A DNA stretch of 64,000 nt, taken from the NCBI GenBank assembly GCA_027943335.1, contig BSBK01002080.1:1740001-1804000 (forward strand), given 5' to 3'. The stretch is from Chamaecyparis obtusa (Eukaryota; Streptophyta; Pinopsida; Cupressales; Cupressaceae). Positions 24,381 through 37,645 of this stretch are shown one piece after another (positions within the stretch are counted from its first letter, which is position 1; the number at the start of each line of letters is the position of its first letter). A model generated the notes under the pieces. The model saw only the letters and a program-made list of their open reading frames with translations, was not told the origin of the DNA and ran no database searches. A program made the translations under genes and the position numbers.

Positions 24381-25160
24381 ATAAGTGACACCAAAAGCAC
24401 ACTTCTTAGGATTTAATCAGAGACTAAACTTTTCCATTATATCTAGGATCATGCTCAAGTACTTTAGATGTTTAGTTCTAATCATAGATTTTGCTAATGT
24501 GTCATCAACATAATCTTCCATAGTTCGATGCATCATGTGATGAAAAATAGACGTCATTGCTCTTTGATATGTAGCACCAACATTTTTAAGCCCAAATGAC
24601 ATGACATTCCAACAGAAGGTACCCCATGCACATGTGAAAGTAGTTTTCTCTTGATCCTCTAGGGTAATTTTTATTTGGTTATATCCAGAGAAACCATCCA
24701 TTAAGGAATACATCTCAAAACCCACAGTCATGTCCACTATCATATCAATGTTAGGTAGTGGAAAATCATCCTTAGGGCATGCTTTATTCACATCTCTAAA
24801 GTCTGTGCACACTCTGATTGAACCATCTGGTTTAGAAATAGGTACAATATTAGAGATCCACTCTACATAGTCAATAACTTAGATGAATCCAACTTTTAGG
24901 AGCTTCTCTAATTCAAATTTTACCAAGAGTGCAACATGAGGATGCATCTTTCACAATTTTTTCTTGACAGGTTTTACATTTGAAACTATAGATAAATGGT
25001 GCATGATAAGATTAGGATCTAACCCTGGCATATCTGAGTATTTCCTTGCAAAGTTGATCTTTTTCTCTATTAGGAATGTAGTAAATTTTTGCTTCTCTTC
25101 TTCTGATAATGATTGTGCTACATGTACCAATTGTGGTTCCTTTGTTGTACCCAAATTGAT
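24381..25160 (-). pseudogene. pol: Reverse transcriptase of element F
   Basis: From 25154 downward it shows the pre-RT block (DMPGLDPNLIMHHLSI), SKPDGSIRVCTDFRDVNKACPKD, FPLPNIDMIVD, MDGFSGYNQI, FGLKNVGATYQRAM and the intact catalytic YVDD (EDYVDDTLAKS). Stops near 24950 and at 24417 interrupt it. Role: copies element RNA to cDNA. This copy is well preserved but not open throughout. Confidence 0.92.
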
Positions 25161-26204
25161 GGATTGAGTGGGCTCAATTAGAACTGGAGATCTATCCTAT
25201 AAATGACTCATAAGGACATCAAATATCTCATCCTTAGGCACCTCAAAGAGGTTTTCACCTTCAGATATGTCTTTTCTTTTTACTTTTGTAGGGTCTGAGA
25301 CTGCCACAAAGTGGTTTTCACCCTCAGAACTCCTTTTCTTTTTATTCTTATTCTTATTTTTCTGACTAAGATATTTGATGTCCGACTCAGTCATGCTAAC
25401 GATTGGTTCACTGATGGAAGTCCTCATAGGCTCAATTGCATTTAGGTAGCAAGAAAGGGCATAGTCATTAGGGAAGGTATAAATACCATGGCTCAGATTT
25501 GTGGAGGTTTGATCAATAAGGTCTGGATATTGGATAGTCAAAGTAGGGAAAGATTGGGAGAAGGTGTTTATGGATACAGATATGTCATCATTGGTCCTAA
25601 CCTGACACTCAAGTTCAAAGGTGATATTACAACTTAAGACATTCAATTCATGAATAGGCTCAATGTCATCGTGGGAGTCCAATTCAGCCATAGGTGGATC
25701 AGACTTGATAAGTTCATCATTTCATTCTAGACTTATGTTGGGTTGGGGTGCATATTGGTGAATAACATCAACATGTTTCTCTGTGATAAGCTCATCTAGT
25801 TTTGGAATGATTCCCCATTCATAGTCATTATATTCATCTTCTGATTTAGGATCTCTAGGAAATCTTAGAACATGAGTAAAGTTAGGGTGAATACCCCAAG
25901 AAGGGTTACACTTAGATTCGGATTTATATTCATACTCATGGGAATCTGTCTCAGAATAACTACCACCTTCTTCTTCTTGATGGTTTTTGAGATTAGCTGG
26001 TTCATGTGTTGCAACTATCTCTTGATTTATAGTAGGTTCTTGTGTTTCTACTACATTAATTATTTTGATTGGATCATCTGTATCATCAAGAAGGTCTTTG
26101 ATCTGCTTAGGCAATTTTTCATAGGGGATGAGTTCTGATCTATCTGAATCACTATCTGATGGTTCTATTTCTTCCTTCTTAAGAAGAGGTTCTCCTAGTG
26201 TGAT
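25161..26204 (-). pseudogene. pol: Acidic linker between protease and RT of element F
   Basis: Two long minus-strand frames (26114-25722 and 25691-25197) rich in Glu, Asp and Ser, with lysine-rich patches (KNKNKKKRSSEGEN) and two copies of SEGENxF. No enzymatic motif is seen. It lies between the glycine-rich patch after protease and the RT, so it is probably a spacer of the polyprotein. Confidence 0.55.
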
Positions 26205-27400
26205 CTACTCTATGACATGAGAACAATTACCTTTGAGGTGATAGGGTTTCTTATTAAAGCCTAGGCCAACAATATTCTTATTTGCTCTACCAGTATGTGG
26301 GAGAGGTACCTCTAGACCTTTTCCTCTGACTCCTAGAGGTCGTTTACCTAAATATCCCATCTTAGCTATCAATTTATCTCTTGGTCCATATGACTTAGAA
26401 GGGAGTTTGGATACTATAGAGTCACTAGTTTGAACAACTTGAGATTCAGGTTCATCTTTTAATAGCCATGCAAGCACAACTTCATCTTCTTCAAATTCTT
26501 GCTTGGAGACTTGTTCTGCTACAAAATTCTTTTGATATACTTCAAGGGGTTCTTTAGAGTCTAGTTTGGATTGTTTCAAAGATTGTCCATAAGACTTAGG
26601 AAAGATAGGGATAAATGTCAAAGATAAGACTAGCTCGATAGTATATTCTCCCATACTATTTTCTTTGATATTGACCTCTTTTGCAAGATCTTCCATTTTA
26701 GATGTGGATGCTTCTTTAGTTGGTTCAATGGAAGATTCTTTGTTATTAGGCACAAGCTTATCTGCACTTTCCTTCAAGGTATTGCAAGTTGTATTCAGAT
26801 CCATAGGGATAGTAACCTCTACTCCTTCATAAGGAAAATTCAAACATTGATGGTATGTAGAAGGAATAGCTTGCATTTCATGTATCCATGGTCTCCCTAG
26901 GAGGATGTTGTAGGCCAAAGGTAGATCAAGCACTTGACAAATGGTATCTTTGATAATTGGACCCACTCGGATGGGTTAGACAATTGTACCTTTAGAAGAT
27001 CTTTCTTGTTCATCATAGGCTTTTATGGTTATCTTCTTTCGAGGATCAATAGCCAATTTTGAAAATCCCAATTGTGTGATCAAAATGTAAGAACAAATGT
27101 TTAGGCCAACACCCCCATCTATCAACACATGTTTGACTCTATGGTTCTAGATCAAGACTTCTATATGCAAAGGCTGATTATGTGGGTGACTCAAGGAGTT
27201 TTCATCTTCCTCTAAAAAGGAGATATATTGCAGAGATGTAAGATGTCCAACCATAGTCTGGAACCTATCTAAATCAAGGTCATCAAGAACATTGGAACCG
27301 AGCAAAGCTTTGTCTAGTATGGCTCTATGAGCTGGAGATATTTGAAGCAACTCAAACATGGAGATTTTGACATTAGTGTGCTGGAGTTGTTGAACAATGC
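26205..27400 (-). pseudogene. pol: Retropepsin-like protease and glycine-rich patch of element F
   Basis: Near 27120 the minus strand reads DGGVGLNIC, the usual Tat form of the aspartic protease active site, followed by LITQLGFS. Further on, LPLAYNILLGRPWIHEM is the conserved C-terminal protease block. After an acidic region, 26410-26210 holds the glycine-rich patch (KMGYLGKRPLG, GRANKNIVGLGF) typical of this group. Role in family: maturation of Gag-Pol. Broken by a stop at about 26970. Confidence 0.8.
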
Positions 27401-27539
27401 TATAAGATGTAGGCCTTGTATCCTTTGGATTGGAAGATTTGGAAGCAACCTTCTATTTAGAAGTAGACAAAAGATTGAAGGGCACCTTAGGGACATTTGA
27501 TGAATCTGGGATTTGTCCTTTCAGATGTACTTGGGCTTG

Positions 27540-29339
27540 TGATCAAGTAACTACATTGGTGGATTGATTTTTTCTCTCTTCATACAATTGTGATGACATT
27601 GCAATGCTCTGAGAGACAGGGTTCAACCATATTGATGGTAGCATTATTTCTAGGGTAAGCATAATTGAATTTTTCCCCCATATTAGGTTGAGAAGATGAA
27701 ACTTCTTGACCATGTTTTGGAAATGGTTCTGTGAATGCTGTATGATCATTATTGCTCTTAGGATTGTCAATTGTGATGTCTCCCCTATCGATTAGATCTT
27801 GAATGGTGTGTTTCAACCGAAAGTAGTTATTAGTTTTGTGACCTTTACCTCGATGGAAATCATAGAATTTTTTTTCTCTCCACCATTTTGGATTAGGCTT
27901 AGAATTAGGTGGTCAGATTGCTGGCAAAGAGATGATGTTATTAGCCAGTAGAGTTTTCATAGCTGATTTTAAACATTCTCCAAGAGGAGTGAACTTTCAC
28001 TATTTATCCCAAGATTTGTATTTTGACTTCTTTTGAAATGGTTTGGATGAATTTTGTTCTAAAGCTTTAATGGCTTGGGAACCAAGAGTTAGGTTGTAGG
28101 CTGGTGCCTTTGATGGGGCATAGATAGTATCAACAATGCCATCTATGATGATGCCTTTGTTCTGGTTCCAATTTTTGTTCTTTTCTTTAGAACTGGACCC
28201 AGATTCATACTTGTCTTTCTGAAGTGTGATTTCTCTTTTTTTCACAAGTACTTTTTGATTTTGATAGCATTATCCACCATCTTATCAAAAGATGTATGAT
28301 CTTGCATTTGTAGAGGATAATTGATTTCTAGAACAAGGTTATTGATGAAGATTTCTAGTTTTTCTATTTCTAGAATAGGTCTGGCATATAGAGAGAACTT
28401 CTTCCTCCATCTCTTGAGAAATGTTAGGAATGGTTCCCTTGGATATTGCTTGAGATTACAAATATCAATCATGGTGACTGGATGTTGAATATTGTAGGAG
28501 TATTGCTGATAAAACAATTTGATCAACTCCTCAAAAGTTTTGATAGTAGAAGGAAATCTAGAGAACCAGTGGATGGCTACTCCCCCTAGAGATTGAGGGA
28601 AGAGATGCATCAGATAGGTTGGTTCGTGCATGAACTCCATAGATTGTGTACAGAATTCTCTAACATGATCTTGAGGATTTGAGTGTCCATCATACTTATC
28701 ATACTTTGGCATCTCGAATCTTTTTGGAAATGGCGGCATGTACAAGTCTTTGTCAAATGGAAAAGGACATAGAGCCTCCATGGAGAAATCTTTGGGTTCC
28801 TTCTCTTTTTCGAGTTGATTTAGTTTGACTTGTAAAGCATGTATCTATTTCATCATGGCCATTATAAAAGTTTCTTCCTCATGTGTGATGATAGCTTTGA
28901 CATTAGAATTAGGAGGAAGCTTAGCTCCTTGATGAGCTAATTGTAAAAAGTATGATTCTCTATCTTCTTTCAAGAAATGCTTCATCATTTGTTTGAAGTT
29001 ATTGTCATTTTGATATTGAGCAATTTCTTCAGGTGTGGGTTCCTGATCTACACCATGTTGAGATTGAGTTGTTTGAGAGCCAAAGTTTGTCCCTACTTGA
29101 GACATGGTAGGAATTTGTGGACTCCCTATAATAGATTGATGTGGGGTTTGTTGGGTACCTCTGTGAGTTGATGGAAGAGGTATGTAACCAGTTTTTAATC
29201 AAAGATTGCCAGCACTGTCATCTTCATAAAGACTAGAATCAATAAGTTTCTCAAGATTTGGACCCCTAGTAGTGGTTATAGGTAAGGTCCGGGATGCTTC
29301 TCCAGATTTCTTATGTGAGGAAGCTCTAGTTTCCACCAT
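27540..29339 (-). pseudogene. gag: Gag of element F
   Basis: The start MVETRASSHK lies at 29339 on the minus strand, the likely Gag start because similar openings are common in Tat Gags. The capsid region is at 28781-28242 (MPKYDKYDGHSNPQDHV, LMHLFPQSLGGVAIHWF, LKRWRKKFSLYARP), the retrotransposon Gag domain. A zinc-knuckle-like C-terminal motif near 27850 is decayed (FHRGKGHKTNN, with both Cys positions changed to Tyr). Several stops divide it. Role: particle formation and RNA packaging. Confidence 0.85.
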
Positions 29340-31937
29340 CAACTTTGAGTGAAACAAAAGAATAAGATCCAGATAACTGAAGAATGAATTGAATCAAGAT
29401 GATCAGATGACGCAACCTTGTCAAGGTTTGATTGATTTGAAGATTCAATTAGACATGGGTGAAGGATATTGTGCCTTGGATGTATGGGTAGATTTCCCAG
29501 AAGGTAGCGGACACGAGTTCACAATGCTTAGTCTATTTTTGAAGATTTGATAGAAGATTGATAGTTATGACAAAGTTTTGACAGAAGATGAAAAGTACTC
29601 AAATTGATTAAATAGAAGGTTGAATTGGATTCAAAAGGCCACTTTAGAAAAATGATAGGGTTCTCAATAGCTATTGCTCTATTCCTGACACAGTGAATTA
29701 TTCGATAGATTCTGGAAATAGGCTGAAAAGATAATTAGCTAGCAATTCTAACAATTTTCTAGCAACTTTCAAAATTTTCCCAAACAACACTATGTAGACT
29801 CGTACGACAGTGGGTATGCTATGAAATGATAGTTGAAGAACTCGTATGATAGTTGGTAGCAAGATTTGACTCTTTGAATTTGACTGGCAGAAATACTCAT
29901 ACAACATTGGGTTCCTTACCATACGATAGTTGGGCATGGATGAAATGACATTTGACAAAAACTCATATGACTTTCTGACCTCCTGAGATGACTTCTGACT
30001 CCAGAAAGGAATTTCACTTGAAATTTTGCAAATTTAGGGTTTTCAGTGTCAAATTGTTTGCAAATTGTACTATCTAGATTCAAGGATTTTAACAGATTTG
30101 TTCATTTTCAGTAACTAGATAGATAAACAAGTACAGAAAATAGCAAGCAAGTGATTTCAAGCATGTCTGAAAACAATGAACAAGGGAAAAAGCAACCTTG
30201 CGCATGGACAATCAAGTGATTTTATTTGTTCTAATCCTCAGATTTGCTAATTGTGTGTGTTCCAAAATGTTTTGCAATGACGCACATATATCCTAGAAAA
30301 ATGAAAATTTGGCCTCACTAGGGTTTTTAGTAATGGTTTGACTCTACAACTTTTGTGATCTAAAGGGGTGAACTCCAATCCTAGCGCACCAGGGTTTTGA
30401 CACAGTCTGAGAATTTAATCAATCAGGAGCTACTAGGGAGATCTGACAACCCAAAAATGAACCACACCTGTGAAGATTTCTTCCACAAGGACATTTATAT
30501 AGCGGCTATCACTACCATGGTGAAAATGGCTATTACCACTCGAGGTTCCATCAATGTAGTTTTCCCTATGAAGGGAGTGTCCGCTAGGGTTAACCCTCTC
30601 TAAAGGTGACTCATAATAGTATACCACAAGGGGACTTGGCTCTAGATCAAAGGGTTTGATGCCTTTTCACTTTTAACCCAGACAAAGCAGGTAGATAAAT
30701 CCGACATGCTAAGATGAAGATTGTCTCACCAAGGTCTATGATATCAACCCCACATGATCTATGAACCTCTCCAGAGAGAGAATGTATCAATCAATAAGGG
30801 AAGACACATAGACCAAGTAGAACATGAGATGCACTAAGTATCTTCCCTACCTACAAGGATTCCATTGTCAAGAAGGATTTCACTGGTAATCCAATCTCTC
30901 GAGAACCACAAATAGTGTTCATAGGGCCTAATTACTATGTTTTCACAGATATATCAGAAAAAAAATCTATCCAAAAGCATTCAAAAGCACAAAAGGTGGT
31001 ACACTTAATGCTCCAAATAAATGTGAGGTGAGTCCACAAAGTGGTGCATTTAACTCCTCATACAAATTTAAAAGCTAGTCCACACCCTAAAATACTAATG
31101 AGATCCAAAAAGCACAAAATGGAAAAGAACTGGTGGAACAATTAATGCTCTTTCTAAGTAGACCCCTCCCTTGAATATGGCACTAACCTTGCAACCACGG
31201 GGTGAAATGAGGGGTGAGTAAGAATAAGAAAGTTTGATATCCCAATTTCACTAATAAGATCAATGAAAAATATCCTAAGATTGCCTATCAATACTTAAGG
31301 TGTTACAACCTAGTATTCAATTATGCAAATTTGAAGAAAAGGATGCAAAGAAAACACTCAAGCCAAACACATGAGAGATTCATTTTAGGATCCAAATTGA
31401 AATGTTATCAGATTGAGGAGAATACTTGGAATCCTCACAATGCGCTTAGTAGATGTTTACTTGCTTTTAGCAATTTTTTTCCAATCAAAACCAGTAGGAG
31501 TCAATAAAAATTAGAGAATTTCAATTGTTAAGATTAGCCGTTAGTTGAAATCTAAAAACCAAATATGACAAACTGCTCTGAAAAATGAAACGAAAGTTGA
31601 AATCTGATGTTGAAACTTATACGACAGTGGGTCTGTTACCAGACGACAGTATGAAACTCGTACGATAGTGGGTGTGCTCCTAGACAATAGTCCAGAAACT
31701 TGTACGACATTGGGTGTTTTGTGAAATGACAGTTGAACTTTCAAATGATAGTGTGTATAGCACATCATGATCCTTGATCTAATAGACTATCATACGAGAA
31801 TGGGTACAGTGCGGAATGACTTTTGTCAGAAACTCATACGAAGATTGTACGGACATAAATTAAAAATCATAGTTTTGCATAGAAACCGAGGAGAAAAAGA
31901 TAGAAATTGATATAATTGAAATGGAAACCTATTTTAG
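29340..31937 (-). other. Long leader of element F
   Basis: About 2.6 kb between primer site and Gag. No supportable ORF. It holds two clusters of CGTACGACAGT-like words (29810-29970 and 31610-31850) and otherwise AT-rich sequence. Long leaders are known in this clade. Confidence 0.6.
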
Positions 31938-31956
31938 GGCCCCACGGTGGGTGCCA
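31938..31956 (-). other. Primer binding site of element F
   Basis: The minus strand reads TGGCACCCACCGTGGGGCC, four bases after the LTR. It matches the sites of E (17126) and G (38633). Confidence 0.85.
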
Positions 31957-31960
31957 AAAA

Positions 31961-33219
31961 TGTGTGTGTGAATTTTGTACCTGATCTATAGACACAACAC
32001 TTCAGTAAAATATTAGAGGTTAGCAAAAATGAAATCGTGCAATGAATTGAAAGCTAAACAAACCAGGTGATTTACTGCCTTCTAATAGGTGCGAGTATGA
32101 TGTTCTTAGATTGTTATCAAGATCAGCGACCTTGACGACACCTAAATGAAGGATTTGAATGCAAAATTGATATGAAATATGAATGCAATTAATCTATTTT
32201 TTTGATTTTCTATGCAATGATATGATGAAAAATGATATGAAACCTATGATATGTAAAAACTAATCTGCTATGATATGCTAAATGATTTACCAAATGAAAA
32301 GTAATATAATTTGAAAAACTATACAATATTGATCTCACAAAGCTTGGATTCACAAAGATGATTCTTCAGTCTCCAATTCAGCAGTGTGATTATGCAATTC
32401 TTGTGGATTTGAGAGATGATTTGTGAAGGGCTAAAGCCTTAATTTATAGAAATCTAGGGCTTTGAGGATGCATGGAAGAAAGCCATAAATCACTCAAATA
32501 ACTCAGCTTGATTTTGAGTTATTTTTAAATAAAGATAATTTAATTCACAAAAAACATGCAAATCATGCAAAAATAGCTTTTTAACTCAAATTAGAAGTTT
32601 AGATCAACTTTAAAACTAAAAAATGATGTTGAGTTCCAAAAAGTCAATAACTTGCATTGATTTTCTGATTTGGAGTTTAACTGCTCTTTGATTGTGCACA
32701 TGGATAATTATGAATTAATAAATAAATAAAGTGATTTATTCTCAACTTAACTGATTTTTGAAATAAAACAATTGACTTATGGGTTAATCAATCATTTAAT
32801 CAAACTTTTATTCAAAAATAATATCATCAAATATGACAACTTGCTTTAATTAATTAAATAAGAATTTAATCAATTAATGATAGGAATTTTGATTTATTGT
32901 GAAATTTAAATAATAATACCTAGGAATAAATACAATTCAATTCAATTAAATAATTAAGTGGCAGAATTAAATCAATTAATTTAAATATTCATCATATTCA
33001 ATTAATCAACTTTAGGATAAGTGTGATTTATCGCCAAATAATCATTAAATTAAAGATAATTAAGATGGTTAGGAATATTCCCCGATGCAGAATTTAAGAT
33101 AATCAATTAGAATTCGATGATGTGCTGATGTGCCTTAGGTTAGGACTTTGATGTTGATTTTGTTTGATGTGATGATATAAGAGGTTAATGAACCTATAGC
33201 CCATTTTTGGGGTATTACA
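31961..33219 (-). repeat. 5' LTR of element F
   Basis: Minus-strand start TGTAATACCCC at 33219, end ACACACACA at 31961, and a TATA-like CTATAAATTAAG near 32440. The inner boundary is marked by the primer site and the outer one by the target duplication. Confidence 0.93.
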
Positions 33220-34467
33220 GGAACCATTTACACCTACTTGAAAGACCAAATCTTACCCATAGACCAAACTAGAAATAAAAAAAAAGCTTTATCTGACTAG
33301 CCTCTTGCTACACCTTGGTATCTGACATGTTGTATTGCAGAAGTCTAGATGGAATACTTATAAGGTGTCTAGAGAAAGAGGAATCAACCATAGCATTACA
33401 AGAAATTCAGGAGGGGATTTGTGGGTTGCATTCAAATGGTTTAAACCTAGCTAAGAAACTTCTTAGGATACGATATTTTTGGCCTTCTATGGAAAAGGAT
33501 GCTTGTCACTTTGCAAAAGCATGTCGTAAATGTCACTATCATGGAAACTTGATCCATGTACCAACACAAGAGCTTCATCCTATGAAAACACCTTGGCCCT
33601 TTTATCAATGGGGTTTGGATTTAATAGGTATGATTTATCCATCATCTTCTAATGGTCATAAATTCATCATTATCACCCCAAAGTATTTTACCAAATGGGT
33701 GGAAGTTGTACCCTTATCCACTGCCATAGGAAAGAACATATCCTTATTCATATTAAATCACATAATATATAGATATGGTTTTCCTCATGCCATCATAATG
33801 GATAATGAAAAGCATTTCAAAAACAAGGATTTGAAAGAACTATGTGCAAAATTTCATATGGTACATTACTGATCTTCAATATATTACCCACAAGGTAATG
33901 ACAAGCATAAGCTACAAACAAGAACATCCTAAAAATATTGAAGAGAACTGTGGATAATTCAAGAAGAGATTGGCACATTCAAATAAACCCTACTCTATGG
34001 GCTTATAGAATGAGTATTAGAATACCAATAGGAGCTACACCGTTTTCCCAAGTCTATGGAGTGGAAATACTTTTACCTTTGGAGGTAGAAATTCTGTCTT
34101 TAAGAGTCTCATTGCATGGTTTACTAAGTGAAGAAGACTATAGAGTTTCTAGGTTACATGAACAAGAACTGCTAGATGAAAGACACCAACAATCTTTTGA
34201 CTAATTAAAAGTGTATCAGAAATGAATGACCAAAAATTATAACAAGCATATCAAACCGAGGGAATTCCAAATAGGTGATCTAGTGTTGCGAGAAAATCCC
34301 AAGAATCAAGCAGAAAGGGAAAAAAAGGAAAATGGGAATAAAAATGGTTAGAACCCTTTGTGATCACTTTGTCTTTTGGGACATGCACCTATAAACTAGG
34401 TGATTGTGAAGGAGAAGAGTTGCAAGAGCCAATAAACTATATACACTTGAAAAAGTTTTACACATGA
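33220..34467 (+). pseudogene. pol: Integrase of element E
   Basis: Continues the E pol frame after F. The zinc-binding region (GICGLHSNG, RIRYFWPSMEKD, CRKCHYHGN) is followed by core motifs (WGLDLIGMIYP, TPKYFTKWVEVVPL, IIMDNEKHFKNK) and the C-terminal region (NPTLWAYRMS, GATPFSQVYGVE, then FQIGDLVLRENPKN in a shifted frame). The final KLGDCEGEELQEP and HLKKFYT end near 34467. Frame breaks occur at about 33870 and 34203. Closely related to F integrase. Confidence 0.88.
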
Positions 34468-36448
34468 AGCAATTGAAGAGGGATAGAGAAAAAGAGTATC
34501 AAAGATATCATATGAGAGAGAATCCTATTTATTGTATATAATTGAAAGAGATTTTGAAAATACCAAAAACATTGAAAAGAAGAAAAGAGAAAACAAATCA
34601 GAAATGTAGACAAGACCAAAAATAGTGGAAAATTGAGTGTCAAGAAATCTAAAAACATTCAAAAAATGATCCTCAAAAAGATGTTGTCTTGGTAAAAACC
34701 TAGTAAATAGGTGCCTTGATGATATGGAAACCCAAAAAAAAATTGAAAAGAGAGAAAATACAAAAAAATGAAAAAAAAGATAAAAAGTGCCTTGGTGAAA
34801 ACCTAGCAAATAGGCACCTCAGTAGCAAAAAAAGAAAAACAACATGAAAATAGAAAAAAGAGAAAAATCAATTCAATTGGTGAAAACCTGGTAAAAAGGC
34901 ACCATTGAAAGTCCAAGTCAGTATCATCCCTAGTGGTCATCCTTGTAAATATTGCATTCACCAGCATTTGTATATATTGCATAATAAAACCCCACATTTG
35001 CATTTGCAAGTACCTAAAGGTTTCGTCACATGTCTAATCTGAAAATTTTCCCAAGTCCCACAATGCAATCACATCAAACTGGGGGCAAAACCTACTCTAA
35101 AGGTAGAAAGATTCATCAAAGAAAATATCAATTTGACACAAAATCAAAAATCAAAATACTTACACAATAAAATCCAAATCCTAATCCAAATTTCAATCAA
35201 ACACCAAATTTTGATCAAAGATTCCACAATGACACTTACCTGTATCAGGATTATAAGTATGAAATGGATAGAACTATACTTGAAATGTGGATTTGAAAAA
35301 TGATGCAACATTTCTCTAAGTGTTGACTTGATTGATGAAATCATGTCTTTTTAGCGAATCGATGAAAGTTTTTAAACTATACAAGTTATGATGAAAGCAT
35401 GATATTTTATTGATTTTTGAATGAGTGTCTTAAGATCAAAATTTTGAAGTAAGTACTATTTGTCTAAGGATGTGATCATCAAAGAATCATTGAGGACATA
35501 TATAGATGGGGAAATTGAGATCTTTGTTTGTTTACGCAACATGATACCTTGGATAGTTTAAGGTTAAATATCATAATACCAAAACCCACTTGCAACATAG
35601 AATCTGACAAAATTGATATTCATACTCTCATGATTAGTCTCAATTAGTGACAGTCATACCAGGGATAGAAAAGATATGAAAAAGGAAAGAAGTATTCATA
35701 TCATCATAGTTGAACTAGTGATGGTTGTACTAATTTCAGGATTCAAAAATTCCTCAATGATGAATATAAGCTACTAATTTGTGAATAGTGAGAGCTAGCT
35801 GCATCCATCCTAGATTAAATGCATTTAAGTGATTTTCCTATCTTAGTTTGAAAATGGAAATTGGAAAATAGAAAAAAAAGAAAAGGGGGTGGAGTAAATA
35901 AAAAATCAAAACGCACATCATAAACTATATGTGATAGAGTGTGTTGGAAATCAAAATCAACTCAAAAAAAGGTGCCTTGCATTAGATTAATGACATTTAT
36001 TAGATTCATTTAATTCATGATAATCTTGCATCTATTTAGGACTTTAACCTATGCACATTTAAATTGCATGGCATTAGTTTGCATTCATTTAGCCACATTC
36101 ATTGCATTCATTTTCAAAACAAATCTTTAATTATCATTATCGATCATATCCGTTAAGATTCATTTACTTTGGTTTGCATTCATCTTTAAAAACATTCATA
36201 ATCATTCCCATTAGGTCATCACTTTTTATTGTACATTTCATTAAGTTCATCTTAAAACATTGCATACATCTAGTTTCTTTCATCCATTAGTTTACATTGC
36301 TTTAGGTTGCATTCTTTTTAAAATCAATTCTTTCATCATATCATTTAGGTTCATTGCATTAGATTGCATCAATTAATTAATCCTCATCATTTAAATACAT
36401 TAATTACATCATTCGGACATTATTCGTTACATATCATTAAGTTCATTA
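34468..36448 (+). other. Post-integrase region of element E
   Basis: Non-coding. It holds three GGTGAAAACC...GGCACC-type motifs (34691-34715, 34794-34818, 34879-34905) separated by A-rich spacers, a purine tract AAACTGGGGGCAAAA near 35077, and a run of 'cattcatt'/'gcatt' words from 36000 to 36440. No 3' LTR of the E family follows; instead the LTR of element G begins at 36449. Confidence 0.55.
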
Positions 36449-37645
36449 TGTAATACCCCAAAAATGGGCTTCAGGACCATTGACCTCCTACATCAACAAA
36501 TTGATCAAAATTAACCCTAAAGTCCTAACCTAAGACACATCTGCACATCGAATCATCGAAACCCTAATCAATCTTATCTTAATTCTGCATCGGGGAATAT
36601 TCCTAATCTATCCTAATTATTTCTAACTAAATATTATTTGGCAATAAATGATATTATTTTTATTTATCCTAAAGTTAATTAATTTTGAATATGTTGAATA
36701 TTTAATTAATTGAACTTAATTTTGCCACTTAATTATTTAATTAGATTTAATTGAATTCATTCCTAATTAATATTGTTTTTATTTGATAATAAATCAAATT
36801 TCTAAAAATAATTGATTAAATGTTTTATTTAATTGATTAAATTAAATTGTCAAATTTAATGATATAGTTTCAAATAATGTTTGATTAAATAATTGATTAA
36901 CCCATAAATCAATTATTTTTATTAAAAAATCAGTTAAGTTGAGAATAACACGCATGAAATATTAAATATATTCATAATTATCCATGGACAATTAGAAAAG
37001 AAGTTAAACTTTAAATCAACTATTCAATTCAATTTGTTAACTTTTTGGACTCAACATGTGATTGTGAGTTAAAATTTGATATGAACTCCTGATTTGAATA
37101 AAAAAGCTAATTTTGGATGATTTTTTGAGTTAACTATTTCTAATTTCTGATAACTCAACAATCAATCTGAGTTGATTAGGGAAAGATTTTAGGCTTTCTA
37201 TGAGTTCTCAAAAACCCTAGATTTCTATATAAATGAGGCTCAGTCCTTTTACAAACGGCCATGAATTTGGAGAATCTTGCTCGTGCAATCTAGCGAATTG
37301 TGAGATTGTGCAATTTTGAGATTCTTGTTATGATTGCTTCATTAATTTTCATAGCATTCACATCATTGCTAGATTAGATATAAATTAATATTTCATCTAT
37401 TTTTAGATCATTTAACTAGTTTTTCATCCATATTGCATATAAAAATAAAAGTATAGCTTAATTTGCATCCATTTTCAAAAGTTTTGATCATTCAAATCCT
37501 TCGTTTAGGTGTTTCATTGTCACTGATCTCAGTTATTTCTGAGTACCATACTTACATCTACTAGAAGGCAGTAAATCACTTGGTTAACGATATTTTTTTT
37601 CATTACAGATTTCTTGATTTGTTAACCAATAATGTTTTATTGAAG
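36449..37645 (+). repeat. 5' LTR of element G (F family), first part
   Basis: Starts TGTAATACCCC, with no polypurine tract before it, so it is a 5' LTR in plus orientation (left flank catta). About 1.2 kb, matching F LTRs in reverse orientation, with a CTATATAAAT promoter box near 37226. It stops about 35 bp short of the LTR end, where inverted sequence begins. Confidence 0.8.

Larger units (their letters stand above)
18349..33219 (-). mobile_element. Ty3/gypsy (Tat-type) retrotransposon F
   Basis: A 14.9 kb minus-strand element with LTRs at 18349-19618 and 31961-33219, a primer site, long leader, gag, protease, RT, two RNase H domains, integrase, a 2.3 kb post-pol region and a polypurine tract. 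The flanks are GGAAT (18344-18348) and GGAAC (33220-33224), a 5-bp target duplication with one change. Removing F restores the pol frame of element E. Coding regions carry many stops and frameshifts, but LTRs are still very similar, so F is younger than E. The aRNH domain between RNase H and integrase places it in the Tat clade. Confidence 0.93.

Noticed and set aside
34458..34809. Minus-strand Phe/Leu-rich frames that could look like membrane proteins
   Set aside because: They are antisense of A-rich spacers in the post-integrase region of E.
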